Shown here piece by piece: positions 53,198 to 62,433 of a stretch of DNA of 64,000 nucleotides. The position numbers were made by a program, and so were the translations under genes. A model generated the notes under the pieces. That model saw only the letters and a list, made by a program, of their open reading frames with translations, did not search any database and was not told the origin of the DNA. This DNA is from Bacteroidales bacterium (lineage in GTDB: Bacteria > Bacteroidota > Bacteroidia > Bacteroidales > ML635J-15), in assembly GCA_017620015.1 (NCBI GenBank), contig JAFZRE010000033.1, positions 82,530 through 146,529 of the forward strand, written 5' to 3'. How positions within the stretch are numbered: position 1 is the first letter of the stretch; each line of letters begins with the position of its first letter.

Positions 53198-56100
53198 ATG
53201 ATGAGAAAATTTATCTTTAGTATTGCAGCTTTGATTATTTCCATCGCTGCATTTGCGCAGACAGAAGGCGAAAATTGTGCAAATCCAAGCGCAATTTCAA
53301 GTCTTCCTTATTCCGCACAAAGTCAGACGACTTTAGGAACAAATCCTTACACATTGTCAACCTACACTATGCGTAGCGGATGCCACGTTTACAAGTACAT
53401 CCCGGCTGAGAACCAGAATGTCAACATTAATATTTCTGGTATAAATCGCGCATACGATCCCGAAGCAACATCTCTGCTTACGATTCCAGGTGTAGGTATC
53501 TTTTTATACAACGGTTGTCCAGACAATGAAAATGCTCAATTGATTGGAACCCCATTCGTTTCCAACTCTTTGTCATCAACTTCTGGCTCAATAAGCAATG
53601 TAAGTCTCACAGAATCAACAGAATATTACATTGTAGTTGCAGCCGACTCACTGGTAGGACAAAGCTTTATTTTCGGCACATATGCTAGCTACACAACAGC
53701 AACGTTCAATCTTTCCATTGAAAAAATTGTTGAACACGATGTTGCCATCCGCACAGTAAACGTTTCAAATTCAGGATGTTCCGCAACAACTTCAGTTTCG
53801 TACACCATTGCTAACAATGGTACGCTCGATGCTGAAGAAAATGCAGTTTCGGTTGTTTGCAATGTAAACGGCGTTGCCGCTGCAAACGAAACTCTTCCTG
53901 CAATTGCATCAGGAGCAACTCTGACAAGGACATTTGAAAATGTAGCATTGGCACAAGGAAACAACACAATAGAAATCGTTGCAACACTTGCCGGCGACGA
54001 AACCCCAGAAAACAACTCCGGTGAAGCAACCGCAACAAGAAATATGGTAGTCGCAACATATCCGTTCTCAGAAAACTTTGAAGGCGACGAACCTTTCAAC
54101 TGGACAGCAAGCCCAGCCAACTCTTGGTCAATCCGTCAGCTCGAAGAAAGCGACAACCACTTCTACATGACCGATACCGCAGTCAGTAAGAACTCATATA
54201 TTGCATCTCCTTGCTTGAGCTTCGCTGAACTCGATATGCCTGAACTTCATTTCGACGTTGCTGCCGACTACCCGACTTCTTCTGGTGGTATTGGTGGTAT
54301 ATTTGGCGGAGACGGAGCAACTACCAGAGGTTTCGTTTTGGGTTCTATTGACGGAACTGCTTGGGATACAGTTGCCCCTATCGAAGCAACAGGTGTTCCT
54401 GTAAACAAGAACATCAGCCTTGCAAGATACGCAAACGAATCAAGCGTACAGCTTCGTATAATCTACAATGCTGGATCCGGCTTTGATATTGGCGGTCTTT
54501 TCGGTGGAACAACAACTGGCGGTGCTGGCGTTGCTATCGACAACATCGTAGTAAGAAATGCTGCTGACAAGGACTTGAGCGTTACTGCAATAACTGGTCC
54601 AACATCGGGTTGCGGACTTTCAAACGGACATGTAAGCATAACCATAAAGAACTATGGTCGCGTTGCTCAATCGTCATACGTTGTAAAATACTCTGTTGAC
54701 GGCGGCGCAAACTGGGTTGAAGAAACTGTCAGCACACCAATAGCAGTAAACGCAACTGCAGATTATACTTTCAACGCAACACTCAGCCTTCCGACATTCG
54801 GAACATACAACATAATTGCAAAGACCGAACTCACTGGCGACGAAGACGCTAGCAACGACGAGGCTGAAGGAATCGTTGTTTCTCAAGGCTTGTACAATTC
54901 CGACAACGCATACGCAATATTTGACGACGAAGAATTCGTAAACGACTGGTATGCTGGCGGAACAAACTCATCTTGGGCATTCGGAAAGACCGCCGTTTCT
55001 CAAAACGACAGCATCTGGACTTGGGCAACAAATCCTAACGGACCTGTAAACCCAAGCGAAGAATCATTCTTGTACTCTCCATGCTACAACCTTACCGGAA
55101 TGCAGAATCCAATATTAAAGATAAGCCTTATGTACAACCTCAGCGCAATGGACATGGGTGATGACACTGGCGAAATGCCATTCGACCCAAGTAGCATGTT
55201 TGGCATATTTGGCGGTTCTCTTTCACTCTGGTACACAGTTAACGGTGGCTCTTCATGGATAAATGTCGTTGCTGTTGACGGCGACATCAACGAAGGCTGG
55301 TACACATCAAGCGCAATGACCGAAGGTGCAACTGACCCCGGATGGTCTGGAAATACTAACGGCTTCGTAACTGTAAAAACAAAACTCCACTTCCCAAGTT
55401 CAGCAAACCTTTCAAGCGTAAAGTTCAGATTCGCATTCAAGACCACAAGCATGAACATGGGTGACGATGAGACTGGAATGGGCGACTTATTCGGTAATAT
55501 CTTCGGTGGTATGACAGGCGGAAACTCCATAAAGGGTGCAGCTATCAACAACTTCATCGTATATGACTGCCCTGCTCCAGCACCTGTAGCTTCTTTCACT
55601 TACACAAACGACGCTTGCTCGGGACTTGTTGAATTTACCAACACTTCGCAGAATGCAGAATCGTACGCTTGGAACTTCGGTGACGGCGCAGGCCTTGACC
55701 TCGGCGAACTCACTGGCGAAGAAGGCTTTGACTTCAGCCAGTTCTTCGGTGACGGTTCAACAACTTCAACTGAAGAAAACCCAACTATGACATACCAGAA
55801 CGCAGGAAACTACACCGTAATTCTTACTGCAACCAACGAATGTGGAACTGGCACTCACGAAGCAACAATTACAATTGACATGTCTGCACCTACCGCTTCG
55901 TTCACATACAGCGAAAACGGCAACGGCGTTGTAACATTTACCAACAATTCACAAAATGCAACCATCTACAGCTGGAACTTCGGTGACGGTTCTACTTCAA
56001 CAGAAGAAAACCCGACTCACACATATACCGCTAACGGCAACTATACAGTGACTTTGACCGCTTCAAGCCCATGCGGAAGCGACAATGCTACTCAGACCGT

Positions 56101-56350
56101 CAACATCATTATCACTGGTATTGACGAAGTAACCGATGGCATCAGCATCTATCCTAACCCGGCAAACAGCACAATCAACATCGTAAACGCAGAAAATGCA
56201 AACGTTGAAATTGTAAATGCCCTTGGTCAGGTGGTATATGCAAAGGAAAATGTTTCTGGCGAAATTTCAATTGACGTAAGAAACCTTACCAACGGAATGT
56301 ACTTCGTAAAAGTAAACGACACAGTTACCAAGGTTAACATTGTCAAGTAA
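53198..56350 (+). CDS. Large T9SS-secreted surface protein with two PKD domains
   Basis: 1050 residues. A signal peptide (MRKFIFSIAALIISIAAFAQ) is followed by a PPC-like N-terminal domain (about 25-180), CARDB-like and jelly-roll modules (about 180-790), a PKD domain with an insertion (793-894), a second PKD domain (897-971), and a type A sorting domain (about 973-1050, SIYPNPANSTINIV, then GMYFVKVN and a terminal basic residue). It is exported by Sec, then by the type IX system, and usually anchored to the cell surface. Several modules carry extra loops rich in G, D, F and M. The biological target (adhesion or protein binding) cannot be told from sequence. No enzyme domain is visible. Confidence 0.9.
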   Translation: MMRKFIFSIAALIISIAAFAQTEGENCANPSAISSLPYSAQSQTTLGTNPYTLSTYTMRSGCHVYKYIPAENQNVNINISGINRAYDPEATSLLTIPGVGIFLYNGCPDNENAQLIGTPFVSNSLSSTSGSISNVSLTESTEYYIVVAADSLVGQSFIFGTYASYTTATFNLSIEKIVEHDVAIRTVNVSNSGCSATTSVSYTIANNGTLDAEENAVSVVCNVNGVAAANETLPAIASGATLTRTFENVALAQGNNTIEIVATLAGDETPENNSGEATATRNMVVATYPFSENFEGDEPFNWTASPANSWSIRQLEESDNHFYMTDTAVSKNSYIASPCLSFAELDMPELHFDVAADYPTSSGGIGGIFGGDGATTRGFVLGSIDGTAWDTVAPIEATGVPVNKNISLARYANESSVQLRIIYNAGSGFDIGGLFGGTTTGGAGVAIDNIVVRNAADKDLSVTAITGPTSGCGLSNGHVSITIKNYGRVAQSSYVVKYSVDGGANWVEETVSTPIAVNATADYTFNATLSLPTFGTYNIIAKTELTGDEDASNDEAEGIVVSQGLYNSDNAYAIFDDEEFVNDWYAGGTNSSWAFGKTAVSQNDSIWTWATNPNGPVNPSEESFLYSPCYNLTGMQNPILKISLMYNLSAMDMGDDTGEMPFDPSSMFGIFGGSLSLWYTVNGGSSWINVVAVDGDINEGWYTSSAMTEGATDPGWSGNTNGFVTVKTKLHFPSSANLSSVKFRFAFKTTSMNMGDDETGMGDLFGNIFGGMTGGNSIKGAAINNFIVYDCPAPAPVASFTYTNDACSGLVEFTNTSQNAESYAWNFGDGAGLDLGELTGEEGFDFSQFFGDGSTTSTEENPTMTYQNAGNYTVILTATNECGTGTHEATITIDMSAPTASFTYSENGNGVVTFTNNSQNATIYSWNFGDGSTSTEENPTHTYTANGNYTVTLTASSPCGSDNATQTVNIIITGIDEVTDGISIYPNPANSTINIVNAENANVEIVNALGQVVYAKENVSGEISIDVRNLTNGMYFVKVNDTVTKVNIVK

Positions 56351-56375
56351 CCATTTCATAACATAAACTAGAATG

Positions 56376-56410
56376 AATCTGCCACTATTTCGGTGGCAGA
56401 TTTTTTTTTC
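56376..56410 (+). terminator. Intrinsic terminator after the T9SS cargo gene
   Basis: AATCTGCCAC and GTGGCAGATT pair over 10 bp with a 7-nt loop, followed by nine T residues. Confidence 0.95.
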
Positions 56411-56431
56411 AAAATTTTTGAAACTTTTTTC

Positions 56432-56452
56432 ATATCTTATCGTATAAGATAT
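56432..56452. promoter_or_regulatory. Perfect inverted repeat directly upstream of rpoD
   Basis: ATATCTTAT-CGT-ATAAGATAT is a perfect 9-bp inverted repeat with a 3-base spacer, ending 18 bp before the rpoD ATG. No full TTTG/TAnnTTTG promoter could be fitted to the gap, so it may be an operator, a leader hairpin, or part of a non-standard promoter. Confidence 0.5.
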
Positions 56453-56470
56453 TAGTTTTAAAAATAAGAA

Positions 56471-57331
56471 ATGAGACAGTTAAAGATTACTAAATCAATT
56501 ACCAATCGCGAGAGCGCATCGTTGGATAAATACTTGCAGGAGATTGGTAAAGAAGAACTTATCACCGTAGAAGAAGAAGTTGAATTGGCGCAGAGAATCA
56601 GGAAAGGTGACCGTGCAGCATTGGAAAAACTTACAAAGGCCAATTTGCGTTTTGTCGTTTCCGTGGCAAAGCAGTACCAAAATCAAGGCTTGAGCCTCCC
56701 CGACCTTATCAACGAAGGCAACCTCGGACTTATCCGTGCAGCCGAAAAATTTGACGAGACACGTGGTTTCAAGTTTATATCGTATGCAGTATGGTGGATT
56801 CGCCAGTCGATACTTCAGGCATTGGCAGAACAGGCTCGTATTGTAAGGCTTCCTTTGAACCAGGTTGGCTCGCTCAACAAGATCAACAAGGCATTGTCGC
56901 GCTTCGAACAGGAAAACGAACGCCGTCCTACCTCAGAAGAATTGGCTAAGGTTCTTGACATGCCAGAAGACAAGATTTCCGATACTCTTAAGGTTTCTGG
57001 ACGTCATACTTCACTTGATGCTCCGTTCGCAAACGGCGAAGACAACAGTCTTGTCGATGTGCTTGAAAATACCGATTTGCCGAACACAGACTCAAAACTT
57101 ATAGAAGAATCACTTTCAAAGGAAATCGAGCGCGTACTCGCCGCCCTCACCGAAAGGGAAAGAGAAATCGTAAAGATGTTCTTCGGTATCGGCGGACCAG
57201 AAAGAACTTTGGAAGAAATCAGCGACCAGTTCGGACTTACACGCGAAAGAGTTAGACAGATCAAGGAAAAAGCAATTAGAAGACTAAAGCATTCTAACAG
57301 AAGCAAGTTGCTGAAGAGTTATTTAGGTTAA
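56471..57331 (+). CDS. rpoD: Primary sigma factor RpoD
   Basis: 286 residues. Region 1.2 ([27 protein letters not shown]), 2.3-2.4 ([25 protein letters not shown]), region 3 and 4.2 ([28 protein letters not shown]) are present. It lacks region 1.1 and the large non-conserved insert, as in all Bacteroidetes RpoD proteins, and recognises TTTG/TAnnTTTG promoters like those seen in this window. It has its own terminator. Confidence 0.98.
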   Translation: MRQLKITKSITNRESASLDKYLQEIGKEELITVEEEVELAQRIRKGDRAALEKLTKANLRFVVSVAKQYQNQGLSLPDLINEGNLGLIRAAEKFDETRGFKFISYAVWWIRQSILQALAEQARIVRLPLNQVGSLNKINKALSRFEQENERRPTSEELAKVLDMPEDKISDTLKVSGRHTSLDAPFANGEDNSLVDVLENTDLPNTDSKLIEESLSKEIERVLAALTEREREIVKMFFGIGGPERTLEEISDQFGLTRERVRQIKEKAIRRLKHSNRSKLLKSYLG

Positions 57332-57333
57332 AC

Positions 57334-57360
57334 AAAAAGCGTCTTTCGGGACGCTTTTTT
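57334..57360. terminator. Intrinsic terminator between rpoD and the convergent GT32 gene
   Basis: AAAAAGCGTC and GACGCTTTTT pair around TTTCGG, with A- and T-runs on either side, so it can work in both directions. Confidence 0.92.
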
Positions 57361-58161
57361 TTATCTCATCAGTCCGTGCCAGAATAGACTCAACTTAAAT
57401 CGTGATTTTATTCCTTTCCAAACGCCAGCATAGTTAACTTGTACACCATTGCTTCTGGCCAGCCGGGCAAAAACCGATGACTTCAAAAAATATTTGCGGT
57501 CTATCCTATTCCTACGCCACTCTTCATTTACCCAATGTATAACATACCAATCGCTAGGAACATTAACATTGCCAGCAAGCATCTTACGCACAACATTCCA
57601 CGAATCCTCGTTGGAAATATTCCGCACATACGACTCCAGCCCCATTGCCCGCACATTGTCAACAAGTATCTGTATTGGCAAATGCCAGTCTCGGTTGTCG
57701 GCATCAACTTTTTGGGAAGCTTCGTCGTAGCACTTCTTCATAAGTTCTGAACCTCGGGGACATTTCATCACATTGCCGACCAATGGTAACGAATGATGCG
57801 AACGGAAAACATAATCTTCCTTAAAATCCAATGGTTTCAAGCAAGTAACATCCATATCAGTCCACCATCCGCCATACATATACAATAGCTTGTAGCGGAA
57901 AATATCGCTATATCCAGCATAACTGCCCTTTCCGTGTCCAAACTGGTTTGTATGGTTGTAGGAAAAGACCTTTTCACGTGGAATGATTTCGGAAGCATCC
58001 TTTACAACAGCACCTTCGGGAAGCGGAGTTTCAATTTCATCGTATGCCCAAAGCACAAACCTATGTCCATTATTTATGAACGACTTGATAGTCAGCAGTT
58101 CGCAAGCGGAAAGGCTTTTGCCTATCCACATTGCGTTTACCGTCAAGTTGCTGTCGTCCAT
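57361..58161 (-). CDS. GT32-family glycosyltransferase
   Basis: 266 residues. The order AMWIGKSLSACELLTIKSFINNGHRFVLW, SDIFRYKLLYMYGGWWTDMDVTCLKP (DxD at 102-104) is typical of family 32, the OCH1/mannosyl- or galactosyl-transferase-like enzymes in capsule and LPS clusters. It has no membrane segment. It lies alone between rpoD and clpC, 4 bp after clpC on the same strand, so it is transcribed from the clpC promoter unless another exists. Donor and acceptor are unknown. Confidence 0.9.
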   Translation of the reverse strand: MDDSNLTVNAMWIGKSLSACELLTIKSFINNGHRFVLWAYDEIETPLPEGAVVKDASEIIPREKVFSYNHTNQFGHGKGSYAGYSDIFRYKLLYMYGGWWTDMDVTCLKPLDFKEDYVFRSHHSLPLVGNVMKCPRGSELMKKCYDEASQKVDADNRDWHLPIQILVDNVRAMGLESYVRNISNEDSWNVVRKMLAGNVNVPSDWYVIHWVNEEWRRNRIDRKYFLKSSVFARLARSNGVQVNYAGVWKGIKSRFKLSLFWHGLMR

Positions 58162-58165
58162 AAGT

Positions 58166-60673
58166 TTAAACCTTCGACAACGACACCTTCATACCTTCTA
58201 CATCATCGTATTCCAAGGTAATGAGGTTATTTTCAGCAACATCTGCCTTAATAATGTATTCTGCCAGAACGTCCTCGACGTACCTCTGTATTGCCCGTTT
58301 CAGATGACGTGCGCCAAACTTCGGGTCGTAGCCCTTATCCACGACAAAATCCTTTGCCGACTGCTCAATCTTCAAAGTGAAGCCCATATCCTTAACCCTG
58401 TCGTACAGACCGGCAAGCTCAATGTCGATAATCTTGCAGATGTCGTCCTTTGTAAGAGTATTGAACTGCACAATGTCATCGATACGGTTTATGAACTCAG
58501 GCGAGAAAGTTTTCTTCAAAGCATTCTCAATCACCGACTTGGCATTCTCATCGTATGCATCTTTGCGAGCCTTAGTGTCAAATCCAACCCCCACTCCGAA
58601 ATCAGACAACTGGCGCGAACCAATGTTGGACGTCATTATGAGAATTGTATTCTTGAAGTCAATCTTCCTGCCAGAACTGTCGGTAAGACGACCTTCGTCA
58701 AGGATTTGAAGCAGAATGTTGAACACATCGGGATGTGCCTTTTCTATTTCATCAAGCAACACCACCGAGTAAGGTTTTCTCCTTACGCGTTCTGTAAGCT
58801 GACCACCTTCCTCGTAGCCTACATATCCTGGAGGCGCTCCGACAAGCCTCGACACCGAGAACTTCTCCATATATTCGCTCATATCAATGCGAATCAGAGC
58901 ATCGTCAGTATCAAACAGATAGTTAGCTAAAATCTTTGCAAGCTGAGTCTTTCCAACACCAGTTGGACCAAGGAAAATAAATGTACCGATAGGCTTGTTC
59001 GGGTCTTTTAAACCAGCCCTATTGCGATGTATCGCACTGACAACCTTGCTAATAGCCTCGTCCTGACCGATGATTTTTCCAGCAAGAGCCTTGTTCATCT
59101 CGAGCAGACGAGTTCCTTCCGACTGTGCCACACGCTTAACAGGAACGCCAGAAATCATTGCAACAACCTCAGCGACATCCTCTTCAGTAATAAGTTTCTT
59201 GTCGTCGTTCATCGCGTTCATCCACTGCTTTTTGTACTGGGCAATGGCAGTTTCCTGTTCACGTTCCTTATCCCTGTATGTTGCAGCCTCCTCAAAGTGC
59301 TGGTCTTTAACGGCCTGCATCTTTTTCTCCTTGATTTTCTGGAGTTCGGCTTCAATTTCCAAAATCTTGTTCGGAACTGCCACCTTGAACGAATGCATTC
59401 TAGCACCAGCTTCGTCAAGGGCATCAATAGCCTTGTCGGGCTGAGCACGGTCGCTTATATACCTGTCGGTTAACCTTACGCATGCTTCAATAGCCTTGTC
59501 GGAATAGACAACCTTGTGATGGTCTTCGTACTTGCCTTTTACCTTTTGTAGAATATGTATAGTGTCTTCCAGCGACGGCGATTCTACGATAACCTTCTGG
59601 AAACGACGTTCCAATGCGCCATCGTGTTCAATCTTGCGGTACTCGTCAAGGGTTGTAGAGCCAATGCACTGTATTTCACCACGGGCAAGCGCGGGTTTCA
59701 GAATGTTGGCTGCATCGAAATTGCCTGACGAATCGCCAGCACCAACTATGGTGTGAATTTCGTCGATAAACAGAATGACATCAGGCGAAGCCTTCAATTC
59801 GTCAATAAGGTCGGTCATACGTTCCTCAAACTGACCGCGGTACATAGTACCAGCTACCATTGATGTCATATTCAGCATAATTAGCCTCTTGTCGAAAAGT
59901 ACGTGCGAAACTTCCTTCTTCACAATCTTAGTAGCCAGAGCCTCTATGATTGCCGACTTTCCAACGCCAGGTTCACCGATAAGCACAGGATTATTCTTCC
60001 TGCGGCGCGAAAGTATCTGTGTGATACGGTTTATTTCAGTTTCACGACCATATACGGGGTCAAGCTTATCTTCTTTTGCCGCAGCGGTCAAGTCAACGCC
60101 AAACTGGTCGAGCATAGGAGTTTGCGACTTTCCCAAACGTCTCTGTCTGCGCTGTTCTCCAACGGCATACTCCCTGTCGTCAAACAATGGGTCAAAGTCT
60201 TCATTATCGGCAGGTTCATCGTCGTTATTATCAACGACATCCCACGAACCAAGTTCCAAAGTCATCCTGTACAGGTCGTATTCAATGTTGAACTTTCCGA
60301 GCAACACAAGCAGATTGCTAGGCACTTTCAGTATGGCCAGCATCAGATGGTTAGTGTTAATCTCGTTGCTTCCAAGCGATATGGCCTCCGAATTCATAAA
60401 CAGCCTAATCCGCGATATTGGCTTACTGTCAACTACATCATCAGGATTTATAAAGGCAATCTGGGATAACCTGTAATTGTTCTCTATTGCCGACTTAAGC
60501 TCGGAGAGATTGACGTTCAATTCCTTCAATTTAAGAGCAGCCTCGCAATCAGAATTGCGTATAATACCCAGTAGCAGATGTTCTGGATTCAACATGCTGC
60601 TACCAAGCCTTACAGCCTCTTCCCTGCTGTACTGCCAAGTATCTATCAATGACTGGGAAAAATTCTTCTCCAT
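58166..60673 (-). CDS. clpC: ClpC-type ATP-dependent Clp protease ATPase subunit
   Basis: 835 residues from ATG 60673. An N-terminal double Clp repeat ([38 protein letters not shown] and a second at about 80-140), the first AAA+ domain ([23 protein letters not shown]), a middle coiled coil with a UVR-like segment ([16 protein letters not shown]), the second AAA+ domain ([27 protein letters not shown]) and a D2-small domain. It unfolds proteins for ClpP. No CtsR/McsAB genes are near. The upstream frame extension was rejected. Confidence 0.96.
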   Translation of the reverse strand: MEKNFSQSLIDTWQYSREEAVRLGSSMLNPEHLLLGIIRNSDCEAALKLKELNVNLSELKSAIENNYRLSQIAFINPDDVVDSKPISRIRLFMNSEAISLGSNEINTNHLMLAILKVPSNLLVLLGKFNIEYDLYRMTLELGSWDVVDNNDDEPADNEDFDPLFDDREYAVGEQRRQRRLGKSQTPMLDQFGVDLTAAAKEDKLDPVYGRETEINRITQILSRRRKNNPVLIGEPGVGKSAIIEALATKIVKKEVSHVLFDKRLIMLNMTSMVAGTMYRGQFEERMTDLIDELKASPDVILFIDEIHTIVGAGDSSGNFDAANILKPALARGEIQCIGSTTLDEYRKIEHDGALERRFQKVIVESPSLEDTIHILQKVKGKYEDHHKVVYSDKAIEACVRLTDRYISDRAQPDKAIDALDEAGARMHSFKVAVPNKILEIEAELQKIKEKKMQAVKDQHFEEAATYRDKEREQETAIAQYKKQWMNAMNDDKKLITEEDVAEVVAMISGVPVKRVAQSEGTRLLEMNKALAGKIIGQDEAISKVVSAIHRNRAGLKDPNKPIGTFIFLGPTGVGKTQLAKILANYLFDTDDALIRIDMSEYMEKFSVSRLVGAPPGYVGYEEGGQLTERVRRKPYSVVLLDEIEKAHPDVFNILLQILDEGRLTDSSGRKIDFKNTILIMTSNIGSRQLSDFGVGVGFDTKARKDAYDENAKSVIENALKKTFSPEFINRIDDIVQFNTLTKDDICKIIDIELAGLYDRVKDMGFTLKIEQSAKDFVVDKGYDPKFGARHLKRAIQRYVEDVLAEYIIKADVAENNLITLEYDDVEGMKVSLSKV

Positions 60674-60693
60674 TCTATATTTATTTATAGGTG

Positions 60694-60701
60694 CAAAAAT
60701 A
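60694..60701 (-). promoter_or_regulatory. -7 element of clpC
   Basis: TATTTTTG on the minus strand, 21 bp before the clpC ATG, matches TAnnTTTG. The bases at the -33 distance come from the neighbouring GACAATG repeat, which offers ATTG. Confidence 0.45.
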
Positions 60702-60710
60702 AAAAACAAT

Positions 60711-60752
60711 TGCCAATGGACAATGAAGAATTGACAATTAACAATGGATAAT
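60711..60752. repeat. GACAATG tandem repeat tract near clpC
   Basis: About four irregular copies (CAATGGACAATG, TTGACAATTAACAATGG, ATAATG) of the family seen at 25142-25285, here directly upstream of the clpC promoter. Confidence 0.6.
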
Positions 60753-60804
60753 GAACGAAAACTGTCATGCTGAATTTATTTCAGCATCCGTTACTAAGAT
60801 CCTA

Positions 60805-60847
60805 CCCTTCGATACTTCGACAAGCTCAGCAAGCGAAGCTCAGGGGG
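60805..60847. repeat. CCCTTCGA...CAGGGG palindromic repeat, composite copy
   Basis: CCCTTCGATACTTCGACAAG followed by CTCAGCAAGCGAAGCTCAGG and GGG. The ends can pair, and internal pieces (TTCGACAAGCTCA, GCGAAGCTCAGG) match the other members of the family. It lies between clpC and the XRE regulator. Confidence 0.6.
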
Positions 60848-60925
60848 CAGTTCTGGATAACATTCTGTGTTTTTGTCTTTCAAATCTTCAACCCTTAGCT
60901 CAACGAAGTTAATTCATCGAATCCC

Positions 60926-61441
60926 TTACACCTTCTTTCCGTTTGGCAAATAGCAGTCAAAAGTAGAATCGGAATACATTACAATTATTTTCTCAATTGA
61001 AGCATATTCTTTTCGTTCGTTTTTTGCTGGTGCAACATATTGGTTTTCCTCATGTTGTGCATTGTTTTCCAATGGCAATTCTTCCTGATTAAGCGTCTCT
61101 GGTTCAAAAAAATCTTCATCATCTATACTGTCATCTGTTTTTTTGGCTTCATTTGTCATTAAAAGAGTTGACTGCGGAGAATTTACAGAAGAAAACAAAT
61201 CGGGCTCATGATTTGCTACCTTCGTATCCGCCGACTTGTACATTTCGCCACGACCAAAAAGAAGCCACTCCGGATTTATACCACGGAAACGTTCAAGAAT
61301 TTTTGTTACAAGTTCTAGCGGAACCTTATTTCGTCCGCCCAAATAATGCGACAAAGCAGAACTTCCGACACCAATCTCTTCTGCAAATTTCACTAAGCCA
61401 ATGTTCTCAACCTCTATTATTTTCTTGATTCGTTCTATCAT
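60926..61441 (-). CDS. XRE/CI-like helix-turn-helix regulator
   Basis: 171 residues. The N-terminal 60 form an HTH domain (IGLVKFAEEIGVGSSALSHYLGGRNKVPLELVTKIL), followed by NPEWLLFGRGEMYK, the usual continuation in phage-repressor-like proteins. A long polar linker rich in E, N and S leads to a short beta-rich C terminus (ASIEKIIVMYSDSTFDCYLPNGKKV). There is no LexA/CI peptidase or ImmA partner visible. Three TTACATTTGTAA-type palindromes lie between 20 and 92 bp upstream of its ATG, so autoregulation is likely. Confidence 0.85.
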   Translation of the reverse strand: MIERIKKIIEVENIGLVKFAEEIGVGSSALSHYLGGRNKVPLELVTKILERFRGINPEWLLFGRGEMYKSADTKVANHEPDLFSSVNSPQSTLLMTNEAKKTDDSIDDEDFFEPETLNQEELPLENNAQHEENQYVAPAKNERKEYASIEKIIVMYSDSTFDCYLPNGKKV

Positions 61442-61461
61442 ATTTTTACAAAAAATTTAGA

Positions 61462-61532
61462 TTACAAATGTAATCATTATTTCAATTACATTTGTAAAAA
61501 CTTATGAACAATATTCTGGTTTACATTTGTAA
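61462..61532. promoter_or_regulatory. TTACATTTGTAA palindrome cluster at the XRE promoter
   Basis: Three 12-bp sites: TTACAAATGTAA at 61462-61473 (read TTACATTTGTAA on the minus strand), and TTACATTTGTAA at 61486-61497 and 61521-61532. Each has inverted arms TTACA/TGTAA and each contains TACATTTG, a perfect Bacteroidetes -7 element. The first is in the orientation and at the distance to drive the XRE gene. Likely operators that overlap promoters; binding by the XRE protein is an inference. Confidence 0.6.
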
Positions 61533-61819
61533 TTTGTAAATTACCATGCTTTTTTACGATTATCCTCACGTTGCTAATATACAGATATTTGAATAAATAT
61601 CAGTTACATAAACTTTTTAATTATAAAATATATGCTAAATAACTAATATACAAGTGCAAAGCATGAGAACAAATAGTCAATAACACGCATATTTTACACA
61701 CAGACAGACATACTAATGTCAAACGCGCCACTTTTAACTAAACAAATACTATAAATAAATTATTTAAAATACTAATATAGTGTGTGTTATATTTTAATAT
61801 TATAATCAAGATAACCCAT

Positions 61820-61950
61820 TTAACATTTGTTAAAAATAGATTTGTCGAAACGTAAAAATAATTTACATTTGTACAGAACAAAAGAAGGAATCCTATAATT
61901 ACATTTGTAAGTGTGATAAAAATACCCATAACTATGTTTTACATTTGTAA
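61820..61950. promoter_or_regulatory. Second TTACATTTGTAA palindrome cluster with about 40-bp spacing
   Basis: TTAACATTTGTTAA at 61820-61833 (arms one base longer), TTACATTTGTAC at 61863-61874, TTACATTTGTAA at 61899-61910 and at 61939-61950. Starts are 43, 36 and 40 bp apart. The surrounding gap 61442-62433 is very AT-rich (also a GATATTT/AAATATC hairpin at 61584-61601) with no clear gene. A candidate small frame starts at ATG 61974 on plus (49 codons), but it is not convincing. Confidence 0.55.
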
Positions 61951-62052
61951 CATGACTGAATGATTTTACAAAAATGAAAATCTCGTATTTGGAACGATTT
62001 TTTATCCTACGATACAAATTCCCATTCCAAAAAATCTCCCCTATTTCACCAC

Positions 62053-62286
62053 TTAAAATGAGTTTTGAGAAAAGAGCAAAGTTTCATTGTTCACAAAAAA
62101 CAATGTATTATTTTTGTCTTTGAAAATTGGAACATAAAAATTATTGTTATGCTGTCCGAAAAATATTTCCATTGTCCTGTCCCCGACTTCGACATGAGTC
62201 ATTTTATTGAATTTATGGTATGACAATTGCAGAAATATAGCTATCAGCATAAAACAACAAAAAACATGATCATCTGTTTTGGCCAC
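62053..62286 (-). CDS. Possible small protein in the AT-rich gap
   Basis: A 77-codon frame beginning with GTG (49 codons if it begins at ATG 62202). The second half, GDRTMEIFFGQHNNNFYVPI followed by FKDKNNTLFFVNNETLL, has a protein-like mixture of residues. No family is recognised, no promoter or ribosome site is clear, and the base composition of the region makes chance frames common. Confidence 0.25.
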   Translation of the reverse strand: MAKTDDHVFCCFMLIAIFLQLSYHKFNKMTHVEVGDRTMEIFFGQHNNNFYVPIFKDKNNTLFFVNNETLLFSQNSF

Positions 62287-62381
62287 ATATTAAACTCAAC
62301 AACAGTAAGTTACAGTCAAAAAACTGACTTCGTAACCCATTCTGGATTGAAAAAATCGTCAATCGCTGACCTACGGTTCGA

Positions 62382-62410
62382 TTTGTGGCAAGGAAATCTC
62401 ATTAAATTTG
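62382..62410 (+). promoter_or_regulatory. Bacteroidetes-type promoter of the serpin gene
   Basis: TTTG at 62382-62385, 17 bp, then TAAATTTG at 62403-62410, a full consensus match. The serpin ATG follows 23 bp later. Confidence 0.75.
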
Positions 62411-62433
62411 CAAACAAATAAAATTAAATAGGT

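Noticed and set aside
61820..61950. CRISPR-like spacing of a short repeat
   Set aside because: The repeat is only 12 bp, it is palindromic, spacing varies (36-43 bp), there are no cas genes, and copies occur in both orientations. Operator or promoter sites explain it better.
62053..62286. Treating the 77-codon frame as a secure gene
   Set aside because: It starts with GTG, has no clear ribosome site and lies in AT-rich sequence where chance frames are frequent; kept only as a low-confidence feature.
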